NCBI GenBank assembly: GCA_041737175.1
Contig: JBGSSF010000003.1
Span: forward strand, 124,001 to 188,000
Direction: 5' to 3'
Origin: UBA5072 sp041737175
Lineage (GTDB): Bacteria; Bacteroidota; Bacteroidia; Bacteroidales; UBA10428
Length of the DNA stretch: 64,000 nucleotides
Position numbers and translations under genes: made by a program. How positions within the stretch are numbered: position 1 is the first letter of the stretch; every line of letters begins with the position of its first letter. The notes beneath the pieces are model-generated. The model saw only the letters and a program-made list of their open reading frames with translations, was not told where the DNA came from and did not search any database. Shown one piece after another: positions 8,981-16,553 of this stretch.

Positions 8981-9009
8981 AAGCGTAGTTTGTAACTACG
9001 CTTTTTTTT
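8981..9009 (+). terminator. Rho-independent terminator-like hairpin with T8
   Basis: AAGCGTAGTT-TGT-AACTACGCTT is a perfect 10-bp stem followed by an eight-T run (9002-9009). It fits an intrinsic terminator for the first PFK transcript. Confidence 0.75.
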
Positions 9010-9019
9010 ATCAAACGCT

Positions 9020-9047
9020 AAGCGTAGTTTTCAACTATGCTTTTTTT
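9020..9047 (+). terminator. Second, near-identical terminator-like hairpin
   Basis: AAGCGTAGTT-TTC-AACTATGCTT repeats the preceding hairpin with one stem change (C to T, giving a G-U pair in RNA) and is followed by T7. The two units are direct copies about 39 nt apart, which suggests local duplication. Confidence 0.7.
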
Positions 9048-9130
9048 CAATCTTTTGACACAACCTCTTTATTTAAAAATTTCTCTATCTTTATTGGGAT
9101 GAATTTGTTAAATCCGATAAATCATTTTCC

Positions 9131-10339
9131 ATGGCTCAGACAAATAAGAAAAAAGGCTCTATTGCCATTCTTACAGGAGGCGGTGATGTTCCAGGTCTTA
9201 ATCCGGCCATCAGAGCGATAACAATCAGAGCGTTGCGCGAAGGTTACCAGGTTATCGGCTTACGAAGAGGTTGGGCGGGTATCATGGAATTGGTTCGCGA
9301 TAAGAAAGCCGATAACAGTGACAAGTATATGGTGCTGACCGAAGAAATCGTCAATAAAGCAGGCCGTACAGGGGGGACATTCATACATACCTCGCGAACC
9401 AGACCAAGTCACGTTCAGAAGGCCAATGTGCCACCGCAATATAAGGACAAGTACAAAAATGAGGTAAATGACCTGACCGAAGAGGTTATCAAAAACCTGG
9501 AGTACCTGGGCGTGGAATACCTTATTCCCATTGGGGGGGACGATACACTCAGCTATGGCGTCAGATTGTATTCCGAAGGTGTGAAAGTTGTGGCCATTCC
9601 AAAAACCATGGACAATGATGTTCCCGGGACCGATTACTGTATTGGATTCAGTACCTGCGTTACTCGTACCATTCAGATGTGCAACACGTTGCGTACTTCA
9701 GCCGGCTCTCATGAACGGATACTGGTTATCGAGGTCTTCGGCAGGTACGCCGGATTTACTGCCATGCTCCCCACCATGGCAGGGGCAGCCAATCGTTGTG
9801 TTATCCCGGAACACAAATTCGATCCGGATCTTCTGACAACCCTGCTCATCGAGGACCGGCATAAAAACCCCAGTCATTATTCAGTAGTATTGGTTTCAGA
9901 GGGCGCCAAAATGATCGGCATGAATGAACGAACCCTGGTGAACGATAACAAAGATGTATATGGTCATAGCTTGCACGGGGGCATTGGAGAATTGGTCTCC
10001 GATAAAATCAGGGAATTATCTCCCAAGTATTGTAACGGTCAGAGAGTAAATACCATCTACCAGCAACTTGGCTATCTTGTCAGAGGTGGTGATCCCGATG
10101 CCATTGATTCCATAGTGCCCATGGCATATGGCAATCTTGCCCTTGACCTGATCCTGAAGGGCATACATGGCCGGCTCGTGGTATTAAGAAACGGAAGATA
10201 TGACAATGCGCCTATTGATGTGGTTACAAGCACCAACAAAGTAATTGATATTAAAAGGTATTACAATGTGGAGCGGTACCGTCCGCATTACAAAAGCTTT
10301 GAATTCCAACCGTTGTTTATAATGACCGGGAATTCGTAA
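9131..10339 (+). CDS. 6-phosphofructokinase, pyrophosphate-type active site (second of two)
   Basis: A 402-residue second phosphofructokinase, clearly diverged from its neighbour. The donor loop is IGGDDT (Asp137, Asp138) and the substrate loop PKTMDND (Lys158). Both are the PPi-type residues, as in the first copy. Other motifs are LTGGGDVPGLNPAIRA, the RTGGTFIHTSRTRPS insert near residue 78, RTSAGSHERILVIEVFGRYAGF, and the C-terminal QLGYLVRGGDPDAIDS. The insert and C-terminus look like the long clade of bacterial PFKs, so the two genes are probably old paralogues, not a fresh duplication. It is separated from the first copy by terminator-like hairpins, which suggests independent expression. 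The SPOR lipoprotein gene faces it 3 nt downstream. Confidence 0.92.
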   Translation: MAQTNKKKGSIAILTGGGDVPGLNPAIRAITIRALREGYQVIGLRRGWAGIMELVRDKKADNSDKYMVLTEEIVNKAGRTGGTFIHTSRTRPSHVQKANVPPQYKDKYKNEVNDLTEEVIKNLEYLGVEYLIPIGGDDTLSYGVRLYSEGVKVVAIPKTMDNDVPGTDYCIGFSTCVTRTIQMCNTLRTSAGSHERILVIEVFGRYAGFTAMLPTMAGAANRCVIPEHKFDPDLLTTLLIEDRHKNPSHYSVVLVSEGAKMIGMNERTLVNDNKDVYGHSLHGGIGELVSDKIRELSPKYCNGQRVNTIYQQLGYLVRGGDPDAIDSIVPMAYGNLALDLILKGIHGRLVVLRNGRYDNAPIDVVTSTNKVIDIKRYYNVERYRPHYKSFEFQPLFIMTGNS

Positions 10340-10342
10340 AGG

Positions 10343-10807
10343 TCATCGTTGCAGGTAAACCCAGGCATTGGGCGTTACCTCGTTGCGGAATTTATCCAGA
10401 TCGGCCACGCTCTCACGGTAACTGTTGTAAGATTTTGCGGAAACCATCTGGAAATTGTTGCTTCCCGAAATTATCTGCGGATTATACCCATTACCCCTCA
10501 ATTTCTCTGCAAATTTGTCGGCATTATTCTGAACCGTAAAACAGCCAACAATCATGTAATAGGTTCCGCCTAAAGCACTTGTCCTTTGTGTAACAGGTGT
10601 TGATGCAGGCATCTGGAAAGCCGGCGCTGACTGTTCAGTAACAGGCGCATCCCCCATTCCCGTATATAAGTCAGCAGAGTCAATGATTTCTTCCGTAGTT
10701 GTGTCGGCAGTTATGGTATCAATGGTCTTGGCAGATTTGCCCCTGAAAAACTTGCATCCGTTGCAAAGCAATAAACTCATGACAAGCAGAAAGAGTATCT
10801 TTTTCAT
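10343..10807 (-). CDS. SPOR-domain lipoprotein
   Basis: A 154-residue protein with an N-terminal lipoprotein signal (MKKILFLLVMSLLLCNGC, lipidated Cys18). A low-complexity Thr/Ser/Pro linker follows to about residue 75. The C-terminal SPOR domain begins near TYYMIVGCFTVQNNADKFAEKL and ends WVYLQR. SPOR domains bind peptidoglycan stripped of stem peptides, typically at division sites. The protein is therefore predicted to face the periplasm from the inner or outer membrane. The gene is convergent with the second PFK and divergent from the DHOD-like gene at 10943. No enzymatic domain is present. Confidence 0.85.
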   Translation of the reverse strand: MKKILFLLVMSLLLCNGCKFFRGKSAKTIDTITADTTTEEIIDSADLYTGMGDAPVTEQSAPAFQMPASTPVTQRTSALGGTYYMIVGCFTVQNNADKFAEKLRGNGYNPQIISGSNNFQMVSAKSYNSYRESVADLDKFRNEVTPNAWVYLQR

Positions 10808-10942
10808 CGGTTTGGGTATTGTTAGATATAACTCAGAAATTAAACATTCAATTAAAACAAATTTAGGAAAATTAGGTTATTGACAATAGCCTTTTCATGG
10901 TAACTTTTAATAAATTTACTTATAATAATTAAAACAACCCGT

Positions 10943-11941
10943 ATGGCTGATTTAACAACTGTTTTTGCAGGTCTTAAACTGAAAAATCCTGTTATTATTG
11001 GCAGTTCAGGACTTTCTGATACCATTGAAAACATTCAGGAACTTGAAAATAAGGGGGCTGCTGCAGTAGTTCTCAAATCTCTCTTTGAAGAGGAGATCCT
11101 GAAGGAAATGAATGCCAATATGCACCGGATGAGTTCCGAGGGATTTCTGTACCCTGAAACAGTAGATTTCTATGAATATATGGAATCACCCGACGAACCT
11201 GCCACCAAATATCTGGACTACATCCGGAAAGCCAAAAAAGGCGTGAACATCCCTGTTATTGCTTCTGTTAACTGCATTACCGCTTCGCAATGGACCTATT
11301 TTCCGGGTAAGATTCAGCAGGCAGGCGCCGATGCCATCGAACTGAATGTGTTTATCCTTCCCAGCGATTTCAGCCGCTCTGCAGAAGATAATGAAAAAAT
11401 CTATTTCGATATCATTAAAGAGGTGAAAAAGCAGGTCACCATTCCTGTGATTGTCAAACTCAGTTATTATTTTTCCAACCTGGCCTCTTTCCTGCAAAAG
11501 ATCTCCAATTCTGGCATTGACGGGCTTGTTCTATTCAATCGTTTTTACAATCCCGATATCGATATTGACTCTCTTGAGTTCACTGCCGGCGCAGTACTAA
11601 GCAATCCTTCCGATCTTTACCTTTCATTGCGCTGGATTGGCATCCTTTCAGGCCGGTCAGGTTGCAGCCTATGCGCTTCCACAGGGGTTCACGACGGGTC
11701 CGCACTGATTAAGCAATTACTGGCCGGTGCAGACGCCGTTGAAGTTGCTTCCACAGTTTATGTCAACGGACCGGATCAGATTCAGATGATGCTGGATGAA
11801 CTGGAGAAGTGGATGGTTGATAAAAGTATGGACCAGATCAGCCAGTTCCGGGGAATTATGAGCCAGGCCAAAACTGTTAATCCGGCAGCCTATGAAAGGA
11901 TTCAGTTTATGAAGTACTTCAGGGGATTTCGGGGTTCCTGA
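10943..11941 (+). CDS. Dihydroorotate dehydrogenase-like flavoprotein
   Basis: 332 residues with a TIM-barrel FMN-enzyme layout. It starts LTTVFAGLKLKNPVIIGSSG, has VIASVNCITASQW in the middle, VTIPVIVKLSYYFSN (the FMN-contacting Lys) near residue 170, and a C-terminal ADAVEVASTVYVNG. This matches the dihydroorotate dehydrogenase-like branch common in Bacteroidota and Bacteroidetes-like anaerobes. It does not match the canonical PyrD that works in pyrimidine synthesis, and its actual substrate is unknown to me. There are no pyrimidine genes beside it. It faces the thioredoxin-like gene across 27 nt. Confidence 0.8.
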   Translation: MADLTTVFAGLKLKNPVIIGSSGLSDTIENIQELENKGAAAVVLKSLFEEEILKEMNANMHRMSSEGFLYPETVDFYEYMESPDEPATKYLDYIRKAKKGVNIPVIASVNCITASQWTYFPGKIQQAGADAIELNVFILPSDFSRSAEDNEKIYFDIIKEVKKQVTIPVIVKLSYYFSNLASFLQKISNSGIDGLVLFNRFYNPDIDIDSLEFTAGAVLSNPSDLYLSLRWIGILSGRSGCSLCASTGVHDGSALIKQLLAGADAVEVASTVYVNGPDQIQMMLDELEKWMVDKSMDQISQFRGIMSQAKTVNPAAYERIQFMKYFRGFRGS

Positions 11942-11968
11942 CGGTTCCACTTGATGCTCAAACTGCCT

Positions 11969-12550
11969 TTATGCCAGATCCCTGGCTTCAGCAGGCATCC
12001 AATGCGGATCCATGCCTTCCCATTTGACGTTGCATCCGATCGGGTTTGTCAGTTTGATGCTGATTTCCTTGCCACTGGTGAGTTCTTCCAGCGCGCGGTC
12101 GAGATCGAAAACCTTTGAATTCTTTGCATCCTTTGGATTATCAACTCCCCTTCCCGTGTAAACCATTCTCCTGAGCTCATCAAAAACATAGAAATGAGGA
12201 GTCCGTAATGCTCCGTACTTTTTAGCAATTTCCTGCGTTTCATCGTGGAGGTATATCCACGGGAACTCATATTGCCGCATCCGTTTTACCATATGTTCGT
12301 AATCATCTTCACGATAGGTATTTGCACTATTAGAATTGATGGCAACGAAATCGACTCCCAGTGGCTTATACTTCAGGGCAGTTTGCCTGGTAATTTCATC
12401 GGACCCCAGCACATAAGGACAGTGATTGCAGGTGAAAAAAACCACCAGGTACCTGGATATGTTAAAATCCGACAGCCTGTAGTTTTTACCGTCAGTGGCT
12501 TTCAATTCAAAATCAGGCGCTTTAGCACCAAGATGAAGGGTGTAATCCAT
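11969..12550 (-). CDS. Thioredoxin-like (AhpC/TSA/redoxin) protein
   Basis: 193 residues with the redoxin fold. The N-terminus is GAKAPDFELKATDGKNYRLSD, followed by the active-site strand VVFFTCNHCPYV with a C-x-x-C redox pair (CNHC). Later come FPWIYLHDETQEIAKKYGA and the cis-Pro segment RTPHFYVFD. It has no signal peptide, so it is likely cytoplasmic. The family is usually annotated as thioredoxin family protein, and a peroxiredoxin activity is possible but not shown. It is downstream of the Cys/Met PLP enzyme on the same strand (gap 56 nt), so a link to sulfur or redox metabolism is conceivable. Confidence 0.85.
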   Translation of the reverse strand: MDYTLHLGAKAPDFELKATDGKNYRLSDFNISRYLVVFFTCNHCPYVLGSDEITRQTALKYKPLGVDFVAINSNSANTYREDDYEHMVKRMRQYEFPWIYLHDETQEIAKKYGALRTPHFYVFDELRRMVYTGRGVDNPKDAKNSKVFDLDRALEELTSGKEISIKLTNPIGCNVKWEGMDPHWMPAEARDLA

Positions 12551-12606
12551 AGATGAAGGTATTTTATATTTACCATTAACAATTAAAACAATTGATTGTT
12601 CTGGAG

Positions 12607-13812
12607 TCAGATGATATTTAGCTCACTCATGCACTCTTTCATTTTTTCCACGGACCGGTTGATGTTATTATCCAGGCCGATGGAAAATCTCACCAACCCC
12701 TCAGTTAATCCAATTTTACGCTGCAACTCCTCAGGAACCTCCGATGATGTGCTTTTGCCTGAATTGCTGAAAAGCGTTTTGAAGTAACCCAAACTTACTG
12801 CCAGATAACCAACGCCTTCCATCTGCATCATCCGCATGAATTCATTGGCCAGTGCTGAGGAATTCAACTCCAGGGTAATCATTCCTCCATAACCGTATTC
12901 CTTGTTGATGATCCCGTTGAGCATGTTATGCTGAGGATGATCCGGAAGTCCCGGATACCGGACAGCCAGACCTAATTTCTTCAGTTCCGATGCAACATAC
13001 ATGGCGTTGCTGCTGTGCTGTTTCATCCGGATGTGCAGGGTATGGAGGTTCTTTAAAATGGAGGATGACCGCATGGGATCCAAGACCGGTCCCAGCAGCA
13101 TGGCCGTACCATTATTTACATTGGACAGACTGTTTACAAAATCCAGCGAACCACAAATTGCACCGGCAACACAGTCGTTTTTTCCATTGATGAACTTGGT
13201 CATGCTGTAAACCACTATATCTGCGCCCAACCTGGCCGGCGTTATCATCATAGGACTGAAAGTATTATCCACCATAAGAATTATGCCCCTGTTCCTGGCG
13301 ATGGAAGCCAGAGAAGGAATGTCAGATACCTGTAACAGCGGATTTGTAATGGATTCTGTATAGATAAGCCTGGTATTCGGTCTGATTTCACCTTTAACAC
13401 TATCGAGATCGGTAATATCCACAAAGGATACTTCAATGTTAAATTTGGGAAGATAATTCTTCAGAAAGGCAAATGTTCCGCCATAGGTTGTAACACTTGT
13501 AATGATATGATCACCTGCTTTGCATAGCTGCAGTATGGAGCATGTAATGGCTGACATACCTGATGCTGTAACCCATGCTGACTGTGTGTCCTCCATGGCT
13601 GCAAGCGTGTCAGCCAGGAATTTATTACTGGGATTCCAATGCCTCGAATACAGGAAACAACCTTCGGTATGCCCCAAAAATGTTTCGGTCATGGTTTCAG
13701 CATCCAGAAATGTATAGGTTGCGGAATCGGTAATGGCCGGATTAACGCCCCCAAATTCATCAAACTGAAGCATATCCTGGATACGGGATGCCGGATCAAA
13801 GTGCTCTTTCAT
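12607..13812 (-). CDS. Cys/Met-metabolism PLP-dependent enzyme (gamma-lyase/gamma-synthase family)
   Basis: 401 residues from the ATG at 13812. An in-frame ATG seven codons upstream is possible, but MKEHFDPASRIQDM is the better-looking N-terminus. The family fold-type-I PLP motif is VVYSMTKFINGKND, with Schiff-base Lys206. Other typical elements are the YSRHWNPSNKFL substrate/cofactor loop, ASGMSAITCSILQLC, and VDNTFSPMM, whose Asp holds the PLP pyridine nitrogen. Members include methionine gamma-lyase, cystathionine gamma-synthase and O-acetylhomoserine sulfhydrylase. The sequence alone does not separate these. It lies upstream of the thioredoxin-like gene on the same strand. Confidence 0.85.
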   Translation of the reverse strand: MKEHFDPASRIQDMLQFDEFGGVNPAITDSATYTFLDAETMTETFLGHTEGCFLYSRHWNPSNKFLADTLAAMEDTQSAWVTASGMSAITCSILQLCKAGDHIITSVTTYGGTFAFLKNYLPKFNIEVSFVDITDLDSVKGEIRPNTRLIYTESITNPLLQVSDIPSLASIARNRGIILMVDNTFSPMMITPARLGADIVVYSMTKFINGKNDCVAGAICGSLDFVNSLSNVNNGTAMLLGPVLDPMRSSSILKNLHTLHIRMKQHSSNAMYVASELKKLGLAVRYPGLPDHPQHNMLNGIINKEYGYGGMITLELNSSALANEFMRMMQMEGVGYLAVSLGYFKTLFSNSGKSTSSEVPEELQRKIGLTEGLVRFSIGLDNNINRSVEKMKECMSELNII

Positions 13813-13888
13813 AATGTTTAAATTTAAAATCATAAATTACTACAAATAAAGCGATCGGGCAATGACTTTATGCATACCTGATAGAGAA

Positions 13889-13916
13889 CCGGGAAAAATG
13901 CGCAACCTGAACCCGG
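13889..13916 (-). promoter_or_regulatory. Hairpin in the leader of the Cys/Met PLP gene
   Basis: CCGGG and CCCGG arms pair across an 18-base loop in the otherwise AT-rich 228-nt spacer, 77 nt before the start of the minus-strand gene. It does not match any SAM riboswitch class that I can recognise. It may be a simple leader hairpin. Confidence 0.25.
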
Positions 13917-14040
13917 AATTTTTAGTCATAGAAATGGTAGCGTTTAACCTAAAAGTGTCATGATTCATCAAGTATCTTTCACACCATTCTCTTTTTAAAC
14001 GTATATCTGGTCAGTTAAGCATTAAACAAATCAAAACAAT

Positions 14041-14436
14041 ATGTTACAGGACTGGAGCAACCGTACATTTCTGATCGCAGAGGATGATGAAATAAGTTTC
14101 AAATACATGGATCTTATCCTTTCACGCAGAACCAACGCGAATATCTTATGGGCTATCAACGGACAAATGGCTGTAGAGTTCTGTAAGCAATATGAACATA
14201 TTGACCTTGTTTTAATGGATATTCAGTTGCCTGTGATCGATGGCATTGAGGCCATCAGGCAAATCAAAGCCTTCAAGCCCTCTTTACCCATAATCGTGCA
14301 AACTGCCAATGCCTATGGTGAAGAATCCGAGCATTGTTATAAAGCCGGTTGTGATGATTTTATAACCAAACCGGTGAATCTGCAGCAATTGCTGTATAAG
14401 ATAGAAAACCTGCTTTCGCTGGTGGTTGTACGATAA
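14041..14436 (+). CDS. Stand-alone response-regulator receiver (CheY-like)
   Basis: 131 residues making up a single receiver domain with no output domain. The acidic pocket is E14-D15-D16, the phosphoacceptor is Asp60 in LVLMDIQLPVIDG, the conserved Thr is T88 (IIVQTANAYG) and the conserved Lys is K110 (DDFITKPVN). All catalytic residues are present, so it should be phosphorylatable. No histidine kinase is adjacent. The nearest neighbours are a PLP enzyme (divergent) and the acyl-CoA ligase 126 nt downstream. It may act in a phosphorelay or through protein-protein contact. Confidence 0.9.
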   Translation: MLQDWSNRTFLIAEDDEISFKYMDLILSRRTNANILWAINGQMAVEFCKQYEHIDLVLMDIQLPVIDGIEAIRQIKAFKPSLPIIVQTANAYGEESEHCYKAGCDDFITKPVNLQQLLYKIENLLSLVVVR

Positions 14437-14530
14437 TAGCTGCATTCCCTTCCGGCACCAGACAATACATCCTGTATTTTTAGTCCCTCACCCTCCTTTA
14501 TTGCATTACTGCATTCAGTTTTTTGTTATA

Positions 14531-14558
14531 TTGCAGTATATTTCGAATATAACTGCAA
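14531..14558 (+). promoter_or_regulatory. 28-nt imperfect palindrome just before the acyl-CoA ligase start
   Basis: The sequence runs from TTGCAGT to ACTGCAA around a central TTCGAA. The two 7-base ends are exact inverted repeats, and the AT-rich interior pairs with a one-base shift. It ends 4 nt before the ATG at 14563. It could be an operator, for example of a TetR-type fatty-acid regulator, or a hairpin that covers the ribosome entry site. No regulator gene is adjacent. Confidence 0.45.
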
Positions 14559-14562
14559 CATC

Positions 14563-16470
14563 ATGAATACATTAATTCAACTTTTCGAAGATTGCGTGAA
14601 GAGATACAGCGACAATGTATTTCTGCTCGAAAAAAAGAACAACAAATACCAGGGGACTACTTTCAGGGAGGTGCAGGAAAAGGTGCACCAGTTTGGGGCA
14701 GGTTTGGTCGCACTGGGTGTCCGGAAAGGTGACAGGCTTGCTTTGTTGGCTGAAGGGAGAAATGACTGGGTAATCAGTGAACTGGGCATTTTATTTGCCG
14801 GCGCAGTAGACGTGCCCTTGTCACAAAGGCTTAGTGAACCGGCTGAATTAAAATTCAGGATAGAACATTCGGGATGCAGATTTATCATTGCCTCTAAAAA
14901 CCAGGCAAAAAAGATCGTACCAATTATAGATTCTATCAGGACTCTGGAAAAGATCATTTTACTCGATCCTCAGGAAGAATACAGGGATTTTGAAATATTA
15001 TACACAGATATCATCAACAAGGGGAAGGAATTGCTGAGCAATAATCCGGATACTTTCCGGGAGCGGTATATGTCGGTCCGGGAAGATGATTATGCCAATA
15101 TATGTTACACTTCAGGTACTACCGCCGATCCCAAAGGAATCATCCTGAGCCACAGGAATTATATTGCCAACATCAATCAATCACTCAGCTTGTTTACAAT
15201 ACCCAGGTACTGGACTACCCTGTCATTTCTACCCTGGGACCATGCTTTCGCCCATACATGCGGCATTTACACACTGATGACCTGCGGTGCCAGTATGGCT
15301 TCATTACAGATCGGAGATACTCCATTGGAAACGATCAAGAACATACCCATCAACATCAAGGAAAACAGGCCCTATTTTCTGATGAGTGTGCCTGCCATTG
15401 CCAAGAACTTCAAGAAGAACATTGAAAAAGGCATAAAGGATAAGGGCCCGGTAGCTGAAAAGCTGTTTAACCTTGCTCTTAGGATTGCCATTCTTCATAA
15501 CGGGACAGGATGGAACAAGGGCAAGGGCCTGAGGTTTCTGTTAAAACCATTGCTGTTTCTTTTTGATAAGATACTGTTCAGTAAAGTGCGGGAAGCTTTT
15601 GGCGGTAGACTCGAATACTTTGTCGGCGGAGGTGCCCTTCTGGATATCGATCTGCAACGTTTCTTCTATGCAATCGGAATCCCCATGTATCAGGGATATG
15701 GTTTGACAGAGGCCTCTCCTGTTATCTCGTCCAATAACCCTGGCAAACATAAAATGGGATCTTCCGGAACACTCGTGAACAATATGGAACTGAAAATCTG
15801 CGATGCTGATGGCAAGGTACTTCCCCTTGGAGAAAAGGGTGAAATTGTGATAAAAGGGGGCAACGTCATGGTGGGATATTGGGCCAATCCCGAAGCGACA
15901 CGCGAAACCATCAAGGACGGATGGCTTTATACGGGAGACATGGGCTATATGGATAAGGATGGTTTTCTTTATGTGCTGGGAAGATTCAAATGCCTTCTGA
16001 TTGCCGATGATGGTGAGAAATACAGTCCAGAAAGCATTGAAGAAGCGCTTGTTCAGCATACAAGATGCATTGAACAATGCATGTTGCATAATAACCAGAA
16101 TGCATATACTTCTGCGCTGATCTATCCCAATACCCAGACATTGAAGCATTGGCTGGCCGGCAGGAATATTGCCGCTGATTCCGAAAATGCTGCGGAGGAA
16201 GTTCTGAAACTTATCAAATCACAAATCGACCAATTCCTCCAGGGTGGAAAATTCCAGGATCAGTTTCCACATCGCTGGCTACCTGCCACATTTGCTGTTC
16301 TTGATGAAGGATTCTCTGAAGATAACCATCTGGTGAACAGTATGGCTAAAATGGTGCGACCAAAAATAGAGGCATTATACCATGACAGGATCAGCTACAT
16401 GTATACTCCACAAGGTAAAAGTATTCTGAATGACTTAAATATCAAAGCTGTTAAGAATCTCCTGAAATAG
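14563..16470 (+). CDS. Long-chain acyl-CoA synthetase (AMP-forming)
   Basis: Activates fatty acids to acyl-CoA through an acyl-adenylate. It is 635 residues, the usual length for the long-chain class. The AMP-binding P-loop-like motif is CYTSGTTADPKG (about residues 180-191). The second motif, GYGLTEASPVISSNN, is near 385. The hinge region GWLYTGDMGYMDKDGFLYVLGR is near 450-470. It is membrane-associated or cytoplasmic, with no signal peptide. It is transcribed alone, preceded by a palindrome and followed by metH, which has its own promoter. The exact chain length is not deducible. A role in lipid salvage or beta-oxidation is expected. Confidence 0.92.
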   Translation: MNTLIQLFEDCVKRYSDNVFLLEKKNNKYQGTTFREVQEKVHQFGAGLVALGVRKGDRLALLAEGRNDWVISELGILFAGAVDVPLSQRLSEPAELKFRIEHSGCRFIIASKNQAKKIVPIIDSIRTLEKIILLDPQEEYRDFEILYTDIINKGKELLSNNPDTFRERYMSVREDDYANICYTSGTTADPKGIILSHRNYIANINQSLSLFTIPRYWTTLSFLPWDHAFAHTCGIYTLMTCGASMASLQIGDTPLETIKNIPINIKENRPYFLMSVPAIAKNFKKNIEKGIKDKGPVAEKLFNLALRIAILHNGTGWNKGKGLRFLLKPLLFLFDKILFSKVREAFGGRLEYFVGGGALLDIDLQRFFYAIGIPMYQGYGLTEASPVISSNNPGKHKMGSSGTLVNNMELKICDADGKVLPLGEKGEIVIKGGNVMVGYWANPEATRETIKDGWLYTGDMGYMDKDGFLYVLGRFKCLLIADDGEKYSPESIEEALVQHTRCIEQCMLHNNQNAYTSALIYPNTQTLKHWLAGRNIAADSENAAEEVLKLIKSQIDQFLQGGKFQDQFPHRWLPATFAVLDEGFSEDNHLVNSMAKMVRPKIEALYHDRISYMYTPQGKSILNDLNIKAVKNLLK

Positions 16471-16497
16471 TTTTCGGACTCCGGTATTTTTTTTCGG

Positions 16498-16505
16498 TAA
16501 CTTTG
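16498..16505 (+). promoter_or_regulatory. Bacteroidota -7 box upstream of metH
   Basis: TAACTTTG is an exact TAnnTTTG match, 49 nt before the metH ATG. A TTTC lies 22 nt upstream (16472-16475) as a weak -33 element. Confidence 0.5.
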
Positions 16506-16553
16506 CATTTTTAGTTACCCAATATTTACATTAGCCCGATCAAATAGCGCTAT

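Noticed and set aside
13813..14040. SAM riboswitch or small RNA in the spacer before the Cys/Met enzyme
   Set aside because: Only one 5-bp GC hairpin is visible, and no SAM-class core sequence was recognised on either strand.
16471..16553. Cobalamin or SAM riboswitch before metH
   Set aside because: The 83-nt leader is too short for a cobalamin riboswitch and shows no conserved box; it holds a promoter instead.
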